A DNA stretch of 64,000 bases from Erwinia amylovora (lineage in GTDB: Bacteria > Pseudomonadota > Gammaproteobacteria > Enterobacterales > Enterobacteriaceae), in contig NZ_CP066796.1 in the NCBI RefSeq assembly GCF_017161565.1, forward strand, positions 496,001-560,000, written 5' to 3'. Position 1 is the stretch's first letter. Each line of letters begins with the position of its first letter. Below the pieces are notes generated by a model. That model was not told where the DNA came from. It saw nothing but the letters and a program-made list of their open reading frames with translations, and searched no databases. Position numbers and translations under genes: made by a program. This document shows positions 43,474 to 52,819 of this stretch, one piece after another.

Positions 43474-44244
43474 ATGATGATAAAACCTGGGGCTGTGGCC
43501 CTGCTGCTGCTGGCCGGTAGCGCCAGTGCGCAATCGCATCTCGATCGGGTGATGCAGAGTAAAACCCTGACCGTTTGCACCACCGGGGACTATAAACCCT
43601 ATACTTATCTGCGCCCGGATGGCGGCTATGAAGGTATTGATATTTCACTGGCGCAGTCGCTGGCGAAAACGCTGGGAGCGGAGGTGAAATGGGTGGCAAC
43701 CACATGGAAAACGCTGACTGCGGACTTTACAGGTAAACAGTGCGATATCGCGCTGGGAGGGGTATCGGTCACCCTGAAGCGCCAGCAGACCGCATGGTTT
43801 GCCAGCCCTCTGGATAGCGATGGCAAAATTCCGCTGGTGCGCTGTGCGGACAAAAATAAGTACCGCACCATTAAACAGCTGAATAAGCCGGCGGTGCGGC
43901 TGATCGAACCGGCGGGCGGCACCAATGAGGCTTTTGCCCATGCTTTTCTGCCGCAGGCTAAGCTGACGCTGTTCCACGATAACGTGACTATCTTCCAGCA
44001 ATTGGTGGACAAAAAGGCGGATGTGATGATAACCGACGCCTCTGAAGCGCTTTATCAGCAGAAACGCTACCCGCAGCTGTGCGCCATCAATGCGGAAAAA
44101 CCGTTGCAGTACGGCGAGAAGGCGTGGATGTTGCCGAGGGATGATATCAGCTGGAAGATGTACGTTGATCAGTGGCTACATCTGGGTCAAGCCAACGGTG
44201 AATACCAGCAGATAGTGGGGCAGTGGTTAGCGACAAAGGGATAA
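43474..44244 (+). CDS. Periplasmic PheC-like cyclohexadienyl dehydratase / amino-acid binding protein
   Basis: A 256-residue periplasmic type II solute-binding fold. The signal peptide is MMIKPGAVALLLLAGSASA. The mature part has LTVCTTGDYKPYTYLRPDGGYEG, DIALGGVSVTLKRQQTAWF, a GGTNE segment, and VMITDASEALYQ. These resemble periplasmic cyclohexadienyl dehydratase (PheC), which makes phenylpyruvate from prephenate and evolved from arginine-type binding proteins. No ABC permease or ATPase gene is beside it, which favours an enzyme over a transporter part. The start at 43474 gives a good signal peptide; the open frame reaches 43420 but with no site there. A plain amino-acid binding protein remains possible. 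Confidence 0.75.
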   Translation: MMIKPGAVALLLLAGSASAQSHLDRVMQSKTLTVCTTGDYKPYTYLRPDGGYEGIDISLAQSLAKTLGAEVKWVATTWKTLTADFTGKQCDIALGGVSVTLKRQQTAWFASPLDSDGKIPLVRCADKNKYRTIKQLNKPAVRLIEPAGGTNEAFAHAFLPQAKLTLFHDNVTIFQQLVDKKADVMITDASEALYQQKRYPQLCAINAEKPLQYGEKAWMLPRDDISWKMYVDQWLHLGQANGEYQQIVGQWLATKG

Positions 44245-44505
44245 ACGTAAAGCCCGGAGCGCAATGCCGGGCCGTCGCTAATGACACCTTCAGGCAATGA
44301 TGCTCCCCCCGTTTTTGAGTTATTCAGTTAATTACTGCTCAGGTAAATCCCGTTTAACGCTGCATGATACAATTCGTTGCAGGCAGCTCCGCTTAGCCAC
44401 CGATCTCTGTGACAGACCCTCACCAGATAAGGTACTATCCTCGCCAAACTTACCGCTGTGGCGGTGCTGGCCCTGAACGCGCCGCGATATGAGGAAAAGA
44501 AGAGA

Positions 44506-46782
44506 ATGAGTGACCTGACGCAGGATGGTGCAGAGCGTCTCGCCCTGCATAAATTTACTGAAAATGCTTACCTTAACTACTCCATGTACGTCATCATGGA
44601 TCGTGCGCTGCCTTATATTGGCGATGGACTGAAACCGGTACAACGACGCATCGTTTATGCGATGTCGGAACTGGGGCTAAGCAACACCGCTAAGTTTAAA
44701 AAATCGGCGCGTACCGTTGGTGATGTGTTGGGTAAATATCATCCGCACGGCGACAGCGCCTGTTATGAAGCGATGGTATTAATGGCGCAGCCGTTTTCCT
44801 ACCGTTATCCGCTGGTCGATGGCCAGGGGAACTGGGGGGCGCCGGACGATCCCAAATCCTTTGCGGCGATGCGTTACACCGAGTCGCGCCTGTCAAAATA
44901 TGCCGAAGTATTGCTGGGCGAGCTGGGCCAGGGCACCGTTGACTACGTGCCGAACTTTGACGGCACCATGCAGGAGCCGTCGATGCTGCCGGCGCGCCTG
45001 CCTAACATCTTGCTGAACGGCACCACCGGTATTGCCGTTGGCATGGCCACCGACATTCCACCGCACAACCTCAGAGAAGTGGCTAAAGCCGCCATCACGC
45101 TGATCGACAGCCCGACAACGTCCCTGGATGAACTGCTGGATATCGTGCAGGGGCCGGATTATCCGACCGAAGCGGAGATCATCACGCCGCGTAATGAAAT
45201 CCGCAAAATCTATCAGAACGGGCGCGGTTCGGTGCGTATGCGTGCGGTGTGGAAGAAGGAAGAGGGCGACGTGGTGATCACCGCGCTGCCGCACCAGGTT
45301 TCCGGCGCACGCGTGCTGGAACAGATTGCCGCACAGATGCGCAATAAAAAGCTGCCAATGGTCGAAGATCTGCGTGATGAGTCCAATCATGAGAACCCGA
45401 CGCGGCTGGTGATTGTTCCGCGATCTCAGCGCGTGGATATGGAGCAGGTAATGAACCACCTGTTTGCCACCACCGACCTGGAGCGCAGCTACCGTATTAA
45501 CCTGAATATGATCGGGCTGAACAACCGTCCGGCGGTAAAAAACCTGCTGGAGATCCTCACCGAGTGGTTGGTATTCCGTCGCGATACCGTGCGGCGCCGT
45601 CTGAATCATCGTCTGGAAAAAGTGCTCAAGCGCCTGCATATCCTCGCCGGTTTGCTGGTGGCCTTCCTCAATATTGACGAAGTGATTGAGATTATCCGCG
45701 CCGAGGATGAACCTAAGCCGGTGCTGATGTCGCGCTTTGATATCTCAGAAATCCAGGCAGAAGCTATCCTTGAGCTGAAACTGCGCCATCTTGCCAAGCT
45801 GGAAGAGATGAAGATCCGTGGCGAACAGGACGAACTGGAAAAAGAGCGCGCGCATCTGGAGGGGCTTCTGGGTTCCGAACGCAAGTTGAATACCCTGCTG
45901 AAGAAAGAATTACAGGCCGACAGCGATGCTTACGGCGATGAGCGCCGCTCACCGCTGCGTGAGCGTGAGGAAGCAAAAGCGATCGGTGAGCATGAGCTGA
46001 TGCCGTCAGAACCGGTGACCATCGTACTGTCGCAGAGCGGCTGGGTACGCAGCGCCAAAGGCCATGATATTGATCCGGCCGGCCTCAGTTACAAAGCCGG
46101 AGACAGTTTCCTCGGTGCGGCGCGCGGCAAGAGCAATCAGCCGGTCGTCTTTATTGATTCTACCGGCCGCAGCTACGCGCTTGACCCGGTGACGCTACCG
46201 TCAGCGCGCGGCCAGGGTGAGCCGCTTACCGGCAAACTGACCCCGCCGCCGGGGGCGGTGGTGGAACAGGTGCTGATGGCGGATGACACGCAGAAACTGC
46301 TGATGGCATCTGATGCCGGTTATGGTTTCGTCTGCACCTTTAGCGATCTGGTGTCACGTAATCGCGCTGGCAAAGCGCTGTTAACACTGCCGTCAAATGC
46401 CAGGGTGATGGCACCTTTAGCTATTCACCGCAACGACGATTTGCTGCTGGCGATCACCGCCGCTGGCCGTATGCTGATGTTCCCGGTCGGCGATCTGCCG
46501 CAGCTGTCGAAAGGCAAGGGTAACAAGATTATCTCTATCCCCTCTGCGGAGGCGGCTTCAGGTGAAGATAAACTGGCCTGGCTGCTGCTGCTGACGCCGG
46601 AAAACGCGATCACCCTGTATGTGGGCAAACGTAAGCTAACGCTCAAAGCCGCTGATTTGCAAAAATTCCGTGCCGATCGCGGCCGCCGTGGCACCCTGTT
46701 GCCGCGTGGCTTACAGCGTATTGACCGGGTTGATGTCGAAGGTACGCCGCGTGCAGCCGTCACGGAGGGTAGCGGGGAGTGA
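44506..46782 (+). CDS. parC: DNA topoisomerase IV subunit A
   Basis: A 758-residue ParC, the DNA-cleaving subunit paired with ParE. The quinolone-resistance region [13 protein letters not shown] has the sensitive-type Ser and Glu. The catalytic Tyr is in [10 protein letters not shown]. The winged-helix and tower domains run to about 480, and the C-terminal beta-pinwheel carries [20 protein letters not shown] repeats. ATG 44506 starts [17 protein letters not shown], as in E. coli, and has AGGAAAAGAAGAG just upstream. The frame is open to 44458, but that extension is not family-like. Gene plsC follows 175 bp later. Confidence 0.97.
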   Translation: MSDLTQDGAERLALHKFTENAYLNYSMYVIMDRALPYIGDGLKPVQRRIVYAMSELGLSNTAKFKKSARTVGDVLGKYHPHGDSACYEAMVLMAQPFSYRYPLVDGQGNWGAPDDPKSFAAMRYTESRLSKYAEVLLGELGQGTVDYVPNFDGTMQEPSMLPARLPNILLNGTTGIAVGMATDIPPHNLREVAKAAITLIDSPTTSLDELLDIVQGPDYPTEAEIITPRNEIRKIYQNGRGSVRMRAVWKKEEGDVVITALPHQVSGARVLEQIAAQMRNKKLPMVEDLRDESNHENPTRLVIVPRSQRVDMEQVMNHLFATTDLERSYRINLNMIGLNNRPAVKNLLEILTEWLVFRRDTVRRRLNHRLEKVLKRLHILAGLLVAFLNIDEVIEIIRAEDEPKPVLMSRFDISEIQAEAILELKLRHLAKLEEMKIRGEQDELEKERAHLEGLLGSERKLNTLLKKELQADSDAYGDERRSPLREREEAKAIGEHELMPSEPVTIVLSQSGWVRSAKGHDIDPAGLSYKAGDSFLGAARGKSNQPVVFIDSTGRSYALDPVTLPSARGQGEPLTGKLTPPPGAVVEQVLMADDTQKLLMASDAGYGFVCTFSDLVSRNRAGKALLTLPSNARVMAPLAIHRNDDLLLAITAAGRMLMFPVGDLPQLSKGKGNKIISIPSAEAASGEDKLAWLLLLTPENAITLYVGKRKLTLKAADLQKFRADRGRRGTLLPRGLQRIDRVDVEGTPRAAVTEGSGE

Positions 46783-46957
46783 TCCTGAGTTTTATCTGAC
46801 GAGTCACTCAGTCAGCTGACGGAATGAAATGATTTCTTCTTTTTAAGAAAGTGGGTCGCTGTATCGTTGGGGCCGGGCGTCAGTAATTTGAAGAGCGTAA
46901 TCCGCTGATGCCCGTGCTGCCTGAACGATGACGAAGATAAGAGATAACGAGGTTGTG

Positions 46958-47695
46958 ATGCTTGCTCTGTTACGTTCCATAGTGGTAGTGGTTTACTCGA
47001 TACTGGTGTGTGTCCTGGGTTGTATTTACTGTCTGTTCAGTCCGCGCAATCCACGCCATGTAGCGACTTTTGGACACCTGTTTGGTCGTCTTGCTCCGGT
47101 ATTTGGCCTTAAGGTTGAACTGCGCAAGCCTGCAGGGGCTGAAAACTACCCGAATGCGATTTATATCTGCAACCACCAGAATAATTATGACATGGTCACC
47201 GCCGCTGCCATTGTGCAGCCAACCACCGTGACCGTCGGCAAAACCAGCCTGCTTTGGGTGCCGTTCTTTGGGCTGCTCTACTGGCTGACCGGCAATCTGC
47301 TTATCGACAGGGGAAACCGTACCAAAGCGCATGGCACCATCGGTGAGCTGGTCGAACAGTTCAGAAAGAAGAAAATCTCTTTCTGGATGTTCCCGGAAGG
47401 GACGCGCAGCCGTGGTCGCGGCCTGCTGCCGTTCAAAACCGGGGCATTCCATGCCGCCGTTGCGGCTGGCGTGCCGATTATCCCGGTAGTGGTATCCAAT
47501 ACTCATGGTAAAATTAAGTTGAACCGGCTAAATAATGGCCTGGCAATTGTTGAAATGTTGCCGCCTGTCGAAATCCAGTCTTTTGCCGACCAGTCGGTGC
47601 GTAAGCTGGCCACGCACTGTCGCGAAATCATGTCGGCGAAGCTGGATGAGCTGAACGCCGAAGTCGCCGCCCGCGAAGCGTCAGGCAAGTTATAA
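46958..47695 (+). CDS. plsC: 1-acyl-sn-glycerol-3-phosphate acyltransferase
   Basis: A 245-residue inner-membrane acyltransferase that turns lysophosphatidic acid into phosphatidic acid. An N-terminal membrane helix (about 5-27) precedes the HX4D motif NHQNNYD. FPEGTRSRGRG and VPIIPVVVSN complete the family blocks. ATG 46958 matches the E. coli start and has GAGG five bases upstream; an earlier ATG at 46928 is less likely. The gene order parC-plsC-ftsP is that of E. coli. A terminator follows the stop. Confidence 0.96.
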   Translation: MLALLRSIVVVVYSILVCVLGCIYCLFSPRNPRHVATFGHLFGRLAPVFGLKVELRKPAGAENYPNAIYICNHQNNYDMVTAAAIVQPTTVTVGKTSLLWVPFFGLLYWLTGNLLIDRGNRTKAHGTIGELVEQFRKKKISFWMFPEGTRSRGRGLLPFKTGAFHAAVAAGVPIIPVVVSNTHGKIKLNRLNNGLAIVEMLPPVEIQSFADQSVRKLATHCREIMSAKLDELNAEVAAREASGKL

Positions 47696-47750
47696 AGTCA
47701 ACGGCATTACCACGCGGCAGCACGTTCGCGCAGCATGATAAAAAGCAACA

Positions 47751-47774
47751 GGGCCACTACGGTGGCCCATTTTT
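47751..47774 (+). terminator. Terminator after plsC
   Basis: Stem GGGCCAC/GTGGCCC with a 4-base loop (47751-47768), followed by ATTTTT. It lies between plsC and ftsP, only 17 bases before the ftsP start. Confidence 0.8.
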
Positions 47775-47790
47775 GGCTTACGGAGTGGGT

Positions 47791-49215
47791 ATGTCCTTCA
47801 GTCGTCGTCAATTTCTTCAAGCCTCTGGCATTGCCCTCTGTGCTTCCTCTTTGCCTTTTAGCGCTCGTGCCGCCGGTGCGATCAACGCGCTACCGGTTCC
47901 TCCACTGATTGAATCACGGCGTGGCCAGCCGCTGTTTCTGACGCTGCAACGCAGCCACTGGTCATTCAACGGCAGTAATAAAGCGGCGATCTGGGGAATT
48001 AACGGCCTCTATCTTGGGCCAACGGTGCGCGTGTGGAACGGCGACGATGTGAAGCTGATTTACAGCAATCGTCTGACTGAACCGGTAGCGATGACGGTCA
48101 GCGGCCTGCAGGTACCGGGGGCGTTGATCGGTGGTGCCGCGCGTCTGATGTCACCGGGCGTGGACTGGGCGCCGGTGATGCCCATCCGCCAGGCGGCGGC
48201 CACCTGCTGGTATCACGCCAATACGCCGAACCGTATGGCGCCGCATGTTTATAACGGGCTGGCTGGCATGTGGCTGGTGGAAGATGAAGTTAGTAAGTCT
48301 TTACCCATACCTAATCACTACGGCGTTGATGATTTCCCGCTGATTATTCAGGACAAGCGGCTGGACAACTTTGCCACTCCGGTATATGTGCCGTCGGCAA
48401 AAGGCGGGTTTGTTGGCGATATTCTGCTGGTCAACGGCGTACAGAACCCGTATGTCGAGGTGTCGCGTGGATGGGTAAGGCTGCGTCTGCTGAATGCCTC
48501 TAATGCGCGCTGCTATCAGCTGCGTATGAGCGACGGTCGGCCGTTTAATGTTATCGCCAGCGATCAGGGGTTCCTGCCGGCACCGGTGGCGGTGGAACAG
48601 CTTTCGCTGGCCCCGGGCGAAAGGCGCGAAGTGCTGGTGGATATGTCACAAGGTGATGAGGTCTCCGTCACCGCCGGCGAAGCGGCCGGCATTGTTGACC
48701 GTCTGCGCGGCTTCTTTGAGCCATCTTCCATTTTGACTTCAACACTGGTGCTGACTCTGCGTCCGACCGGCCTGTTACCGCTGGTTACGGATAACTTACC
48801 GATGCGCCTGCTGCCGGACCAGCTTATTGAAGGCGCGGTGAGCCGCACGCGTGAGTTCCGCCTGGAGGGCACGATGCCGGGCATTAACGGTGCGCTGTGG
48901 GATATGATGCGCATTGACGTGCAGGCGCAGCAGGGTAGCTACGAGCGCTGGGTCATCCACGCCGATACGCCGCAGTCGTTCCATATCCAGGGGGTGATGT
49001 TCCTGATCAAAAACGTCAACGGGGCGCAGCCGATGGCAGAAGATCGTGGCTGGAAGGATACCGTATGGGTTGATGGCGAAGTGGAGCTGTTCGTCTCCTT
49101 TACTCAGCCATCGTCTGAGCACTTCCCGTTTGTTTACTACAGCCAGACGCTGGAGATGGCGGATCGCGGTGTGGCGGGGCAGCTGGTGGTTAATCCTGCT
49201 CTGCAAGCGGGCTGA
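47791..49215 (+). CDS. ftsP: Cell division protein FtsP (SufI)
   Basis: A 474-residue periplasmic protein of the multicopper-oxidase fold without a full copper-ligand set. It stabilises the divisome under stress in E. coli. The start MSFSRRQFLQASGIALCASSL carries the twin-arginine signal SRRQFLQ, with cleavage expected after SARA. Three cupredoxin-like domains follow; YHANTPNRMAPHVYNGLAG and FHIQGVMFLIKNVNG are in positions where true oxidases have His-rich copper motifs. ATG 47791 has GGAG five bases upstream. Confidence 0.94.
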   Translation: MSFSRRQFLQASGIALCASSLPFSARAAGAINALPVPPLIESRRGQPLFLTLQRSHWSFNGSNKAAIWGINGLYLGPTVRVWNGDDVKLIYSNRLTEPVAMTVSGLQVPGALIGGAARLMSPGVDWAPVMPIRQAAATCWYHANTPNRMAPHVYNGLAGMWLVEDEVSKSLPIPNHYGVDDFPLIIQDKRLDNFATPVYVPSAKGGFVGDILLVNGVQNPYVEVSRGWVRLRLLNASNARCYQLRMSDGRPFNVIASDQGFLPAPVAVEQLSLAPGERREVLVDMSQGDEVSVTAGEAAGIVDRLRGFFEPSSILTSTLVLTLRPTGLLPLVTDNLPMRLLPDQLIEGAVSRTREFRLEGTMPGINGALWDMMRIDVQAQQGSYERWVIHADTPQSFHIQGVMFLIKNVNGAQPMAEDRGWKDTVWVDGEVELFVSFTQPSSEHFPFVYYSQTLEMADRGVAGQLVVNPALQAG

Positions 49216-49226
49216 CTGGCAGCGGG

Positions 49227-49252
49227 CGAACGCCTGGCTCGCCCGGCGTTCG
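49227..49252. terminator. Hairpin between ftsP and dkgA
   Basis: Arms CGAACGCC/GGCGTTCG lie between the convergent ftsP and dkgA genes. The loop is about ten bases and no T-run follows; a probable bidirectional terminator. Confidence 0.5.
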
Positions 49253-49256
49253 TGAG

Positions 49257-50081
49257 TTAATTCAGTTCGTCCGGGTCAGGGCCGAGCCGTTTGCCCTGGT
49301 CCAGCGCGGCAAGTTCGCTGATTTCCGCTTTTTCAAGGCGGAAATCGAACACCCTGACGTTCTCTTCAATACGCGCCGGCGTAATCGATTTGGGGATCAC
49401 CACCAGGCCATTGTCCAGATGCCAACGGATCACAATCTGTGCCGGGGATTTGCCGTATTTCTTCGCCAGCTTCTTGATCGCCTGCTGGTCGAATACCCCT
49501 TGCCCGCCCTGTGCCAGCGGGCTCCATGATTCGGTCTGAATCTGGTGCATGGCGTTCCAGGCATGCAGGGTGCGCTGTTGCAGTAGCGGATGCAGTTCCA
49601 CCTGGTTAATGACCGGAGTGATGCCGGTTTCATCGATCAGGCGTTTCAAATGTGCTTCATTAAAATTGCAGACGCCGATGCTTTTGGTTAGCCCCTGCTG
49701 TTGCAGTTCAATCATCTGCTGCCAGGCGGCCACGTAATTGTTTTTCTGCGGACAAGGCCAGTGCATCAGATACAGGTCGACGCTTTCCAGCTGCAGTTTT
49801 TGCAGGCTGGCTTCCAGCGCCTGCTGCGCATTGAGCTGGTCGTCATTCCATAATTTGGTGGTGATGAAGATCTCGTCACGAGCGACATCGGTTTCCTGTA
49901 GCGCCTGGCCAATACCTTCCTCATTTTTATAAATGGCGGCAGTGTCAATGGAGCGATAACCCACGGAGAGTGCTTTCACTGCTGCGCTGCGTGCTTCATC
50001 AATACTGGCTTGCCAGACGCCCAGCCCAAGCTGCGGCATCATATTACCGTCGTGTAGTTTGATGATCGGTTGATTTGCCAT
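49257..50081 (-). CDS. dkgA: 2,5-diketo-D-gluconate reductase A (aldo-keto reductase)
   Basis: A 274-residue NADPH aldo-keto reductase that reduces 2,5-diketogluconate and various aldehydes such as methylglyoxal. The tetrad is visible: Asp and Tyr in SIDTAAIYKNEEGIG, Lys in ITTKLWND and His in LMHWPCP. The NADPH-binding end has VIPKSITPARIEENVRVFDF. In E. coli dkgA follows yqhD and is activated by YqhC; here yqhD is missing and a YqhC-like gene is directly divergent. Ketogluconate metabolism fits a plant-associated bacterium. Confidence 0.95.
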   Translation of the reverse strand: MANQPIIKLHDGNMMPQLGLGVWQASIDEARSAAVKALSVGYRSIDTAAIYKNEEGIGQALQETDVARDEIFITTKLWNDDQLNAQQALEASLQKLQLESVDLYLMHWPCPQKNNYVAAWQQMIELQQQGLTKSIGVCNFNEAHLKRLIDETGITPVINQVELHPLLQQRTLHAWNAMHQIQTESWSPLAQGGQGVFDQQAIKKLAKKYGKSPAQIVIRWHLDNGLVVIPKSITPARIEENVRVFDFRLEKAEISELAALDQGKRLGPDPDELN

Positions 50082-50297
50082 GATATCTCCTGTTCAGCGG
50101 ATTAAACGGTGCGCTGGCACCGGTTGATAACGTTAAGCGTAGTAGACAGGTGAGCAAGCCGTAGGCTAAACCACTTTCCGCTAAGGCTGGCGCAGACGCG
50201 ACAGCCCCAGCCGCATGGCGTTTAGTGCACATTTCTCCCTGAATCTTGCCCGATCCTCCAAAAGGCTGGAGAAAAAAAGAGCAGCAGGGGATGATAA

Positions 50298-51215
50298 GTG
50301 CGTTATTCATTCAGCGAGCGGCAAACCACCATGGATCGAAAAATCGTCTGCGCCCGGCTGGCGCAACAGGTCACCGGCCTGGTTAAGCAGGGCAACATGA
50401 CGCCGGTGCCGGGTATCACCCTGTTTTATGCCAAGAACGGCTCGGTACGTCAGCCGGTAATGTATAAGCCAGCGATTGTGATTGTGCTGCAGGGCGAGAA
50501 AACCGGTTACCTCGGGCAAAGCGTATTCCATTACGATGCCAGCAAATATCTGATGCTGACGTTACCACTGCCGTTTGAATGTGAAACCTTTGCCACCGCC
50601 GAACGGCCGCTGGCCGGGCTGTCGCTGCGGGTGGATGCGCTTCAGCTACAGGATCTGCTGATCGATATCGGCGAAGATGACGGTTTCCATCCGCAGCCAC
50701 TTAATCATGGCATACACTCCGCGCAGCTGACGGAGGAGATGCTGTGCGCCACCGAGCGATTGCTGGATGCGATGGCGCATCCGCGTGATGCGCGCGTGCT
50801 TGGGCCGAATATCGTGCGAGAAATTCTCTACCATGCGCTGCAAGGCCCGTGCGGTGGGGCGCTGCTGGCTTTAGTAAGCCGTCAGACGCAGTTCAGCCAG
50901 ATTGCCCGCGCGCTGCGGCGCATTGAGCACCATTTCACCGATAGCCTGAGCGTTGACCAGCTGGCCGCAGAAGCCAACATGAGCGTTTCGGCCTTTCATC
51001 ATAACTTTAAGGCCGTCACCAGCACTTCCCCTTTGCAGTACATCAAAAGCTATCGCCTGCATCAGGCGCGGCTGATGATGATGCAGGAAGGGATGAAAGC
51101 CAGCGTGGCAGCGCTGAAGGTGGGCTATGAAAGCCCGTCGCAGTTTTCACGGGAATTCAAACGGTATTTTGGCGTTACGCCGGGGGAAGAAATGACGCGT
51201 CTGCGCCATCCATGA
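50298..51215 (+). CDS. yqhC: AraC-family activator, YqhC-like
   Basis: About 305 residues. The N-terminal half (about 20-180) is an AraC-type N domain with [18 protein letters not shown] and [13 protein letters not shown]. The C-terminal third has two helix-turn-helix motifs, [22 protein letters not shown] and [26 protein letters not shown] 50298 has AGGGG seven bases upstream; ATG 50331 is an alternative without such a site. It diverges from dkgA, the pattern of E. coli yqhC, which activates yqhD-dkgA in response to aldehydes. Assigned by context plus family. Confidence 0.85.
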   Translation: MRYSFSERQTTMDRKIVCARLAQQVTGLVKQGNMTPVPGITLFYAKNGSVRQPVMYKPAIVIVLQGEKTGYLGQSVFHYDASKYLMLTLPLPFECETFATAERPLAGLSLRVDALQLQDLLIDIGEDDGFHPQPLNHGIHSAQLTEEMLCATERLLDAMAHPRDARVLGPNIVREILYHALQGPCGGALLALVSRQTQFSQIARALRRIEHHFTDSLSVDQLAAEANMSVSAFHHNFKAVTSTSPLQYIKSYRLHQARLMMMQEGMKASVAALKVGYESPSQFSREFKRYFGVTPGEEMTRLRHP

Positions 51216-51420
51216 TGACGCTCAGGGTGAATTATAGCAGAGGCTATTCATTTAAATTAGATGCAATGCATTGATATAATTCAAGAAAATCTTAACAAAA
51301 TAAGTGATTGAGAAGATCCTTAAAAAGCCATATATTGGCCGCGTTTTTTCATAGTAGTAGTTTCCTTTAATTCAATTATTCAACTGTTGCGTGACTGATA
51401 CCTTCAGTTGTAGGAGTGAT

Positions 51421-52815
51421 ATGATGACGGATAAAGTCCGTATTGATAATTTAGGTGCGACTTCATTTGATGGTAACAATGAAACCTATTTGGCGCGACA
51501 AGCTGAATTTGAATCGAATGTCAGGAGTTATCCGCGCAAATTGCCGTTAGCCATTGCTAAGGCTGAAGGCGTGTGGATTTCCGATGTTGAAAATAATCAA
51601 TATCTCGACTGCCTGGCCGGTGCAGGTACGCTGGCGCTTGGACACAACCATCCTGATATATTGCAAAGCATCCAAAATGTCATTACCAGCGGCTTGCCGT
51701 TACATACACTGGATCTGACTACGCCGTTAAAAGACCGCTTCTCAGAGTACCTGCTTTCTCTGCTGCCGGGCCAGGGCAAAGAGTACTGCCTGCAGTTTAC
51801 CGGACCTTCCGGTGCCGATGCGGTTGAAGCAGCGCTGAAGCTGGCGAAGAAGTATACCGGCCGCACCGGGGTGATCAGCTTCTCCGGCGGCTATCATGGC
51901 ATGACGCACGGTGCGCTGGCGGTAACCGGCAACCTGTCGCCGAAAGAAGCGGTTAACGGCATGATCCCTGAAGTGCAGTTTATGCCTTATCCACATCAGT
52001 ACCGTTGCCCGCTGGGCATCGGCGGCGAAGCGGGTGTACAGGCATTAACCTATTACTTTGAAAACCTGATTAACGACGTCGAGAGCGGCGTGCGCAAGCC
52101 AGCGGCCGTGATCCTGGAAGCGGTACAGGGCGAAGGTGGGGTCAATCCGGCTCCGGCAGAGTGGCTGCAACGCATCCGTCAAGTCACGCAGGAGCACGGT
52201 ATTCTGCTGATTATCGACGAAGTTCAGGCTGGCTTCGCACGCACCGGTAAACTGTTCGCCTTTGAACATGCTGGCATCGAGCCGGACATCATTGTGATGT
52301 CGAAAGCGGTCGGTGGTGGTTTGCCGCTGGCGGTGCTGGGCATTAAGAAGCAGTTTGACGCCTGGGAACCGGGCCATCATACCGGGACTTTCCGTGGCAA
52401 CCAGTTGGCGATGGCCACCGGCCTGACCACCCTGCAGTATCTGAAGGAAAATCAGGTCGCCGATAAGGTCGCAGCCCAGGGCGAATGGCTGAAAGCGCAG
52501 CTGGCTGAGTTACAAAAACGCTATCCGGTGATTGGTCATGTGCGTGGTCTCGGTCTGATGCTCGGTATTGAGATCGTTAAACCTGATGAAACGCAGGATC
52601 AGATGGGCTGCTACCCGGCAGACGGGCAGTTATCTGCTGTGCTGCAAAAAAAATGCTTCGAAAATGGGCTGATCCTGGAGCGCGGCGGGCGTCACGGTTG
52701 CGTTCTGCGTCTGTTGCCCTCCCTGCTGATCTCCAATGATGAGCTGGGCATTTTCCTGGATAAATTTGAACAGGCGCTGTTAGCCGCTGGCGTTAAGCCA
52801 GTTTGTGTGGGGTAA
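51421..52815 (+). CDS. dat: Diaminobutyrate-2-oxoglutarate aminotransferase
   Basis: A 464-residue class III PLP aminotransferase that makes L-2,4-diaminobutyrate from aspartate semialdehyde with glutamate as donor. The family start [36 protein letters not shown] is seen. The PLP pocket shows [45 protein letters not shown] and the Lys in [16 protein letters not shown] 51421 and ATG 51424 are adjacent, with TAGGAG upstream. It is immediately followed by the decarboxylase gene, forming the dat-ddc operon for 1,3-diaminopropane known from Acinetobacter and some enterobacteria. Confidence 0.93.
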   Translation: MMTDKVRIDNLGATSFDGNNETYLARQAEFESNVRSYPRKLPLAIAKAEGVWISDVENNQYLDCLAGAGTLALGHNHPDILQSIQNVITSGLPLHTLDLTTPLKDRFSEYLLSLLPGQGKEYCLQFTGPSGADAVEAALKLAKKYTGRTGVISFSGGYHGMTHGALAVTGNLSPKEAVNGMIPEVQFMPYPHQYRCPLGIGGEAGVQALTYYFENLINDVESGVRKPAAVILEAVQGEGGVNPAPAEWLQRIRQVTQEHGILLIIDEVQAGFARTGKLFAFEHAGIEPDIIVMSKAVGGGLPLAVLGIKKQFDAWEPGHHTGTFRGNQLAMATGLTTLQYLKENQVADKVAAQGEWLKAQLAELQKRYPVIGHVRGLGLMLGIEIVKPDETQDQMGCYPADGQLSAVLQKKCFENGLILERGGRHGCVLRLLPSLLISNDELGIFLDKFEQALLAAGVKPVCVG

Positions 52816-52819
52816 ACAG

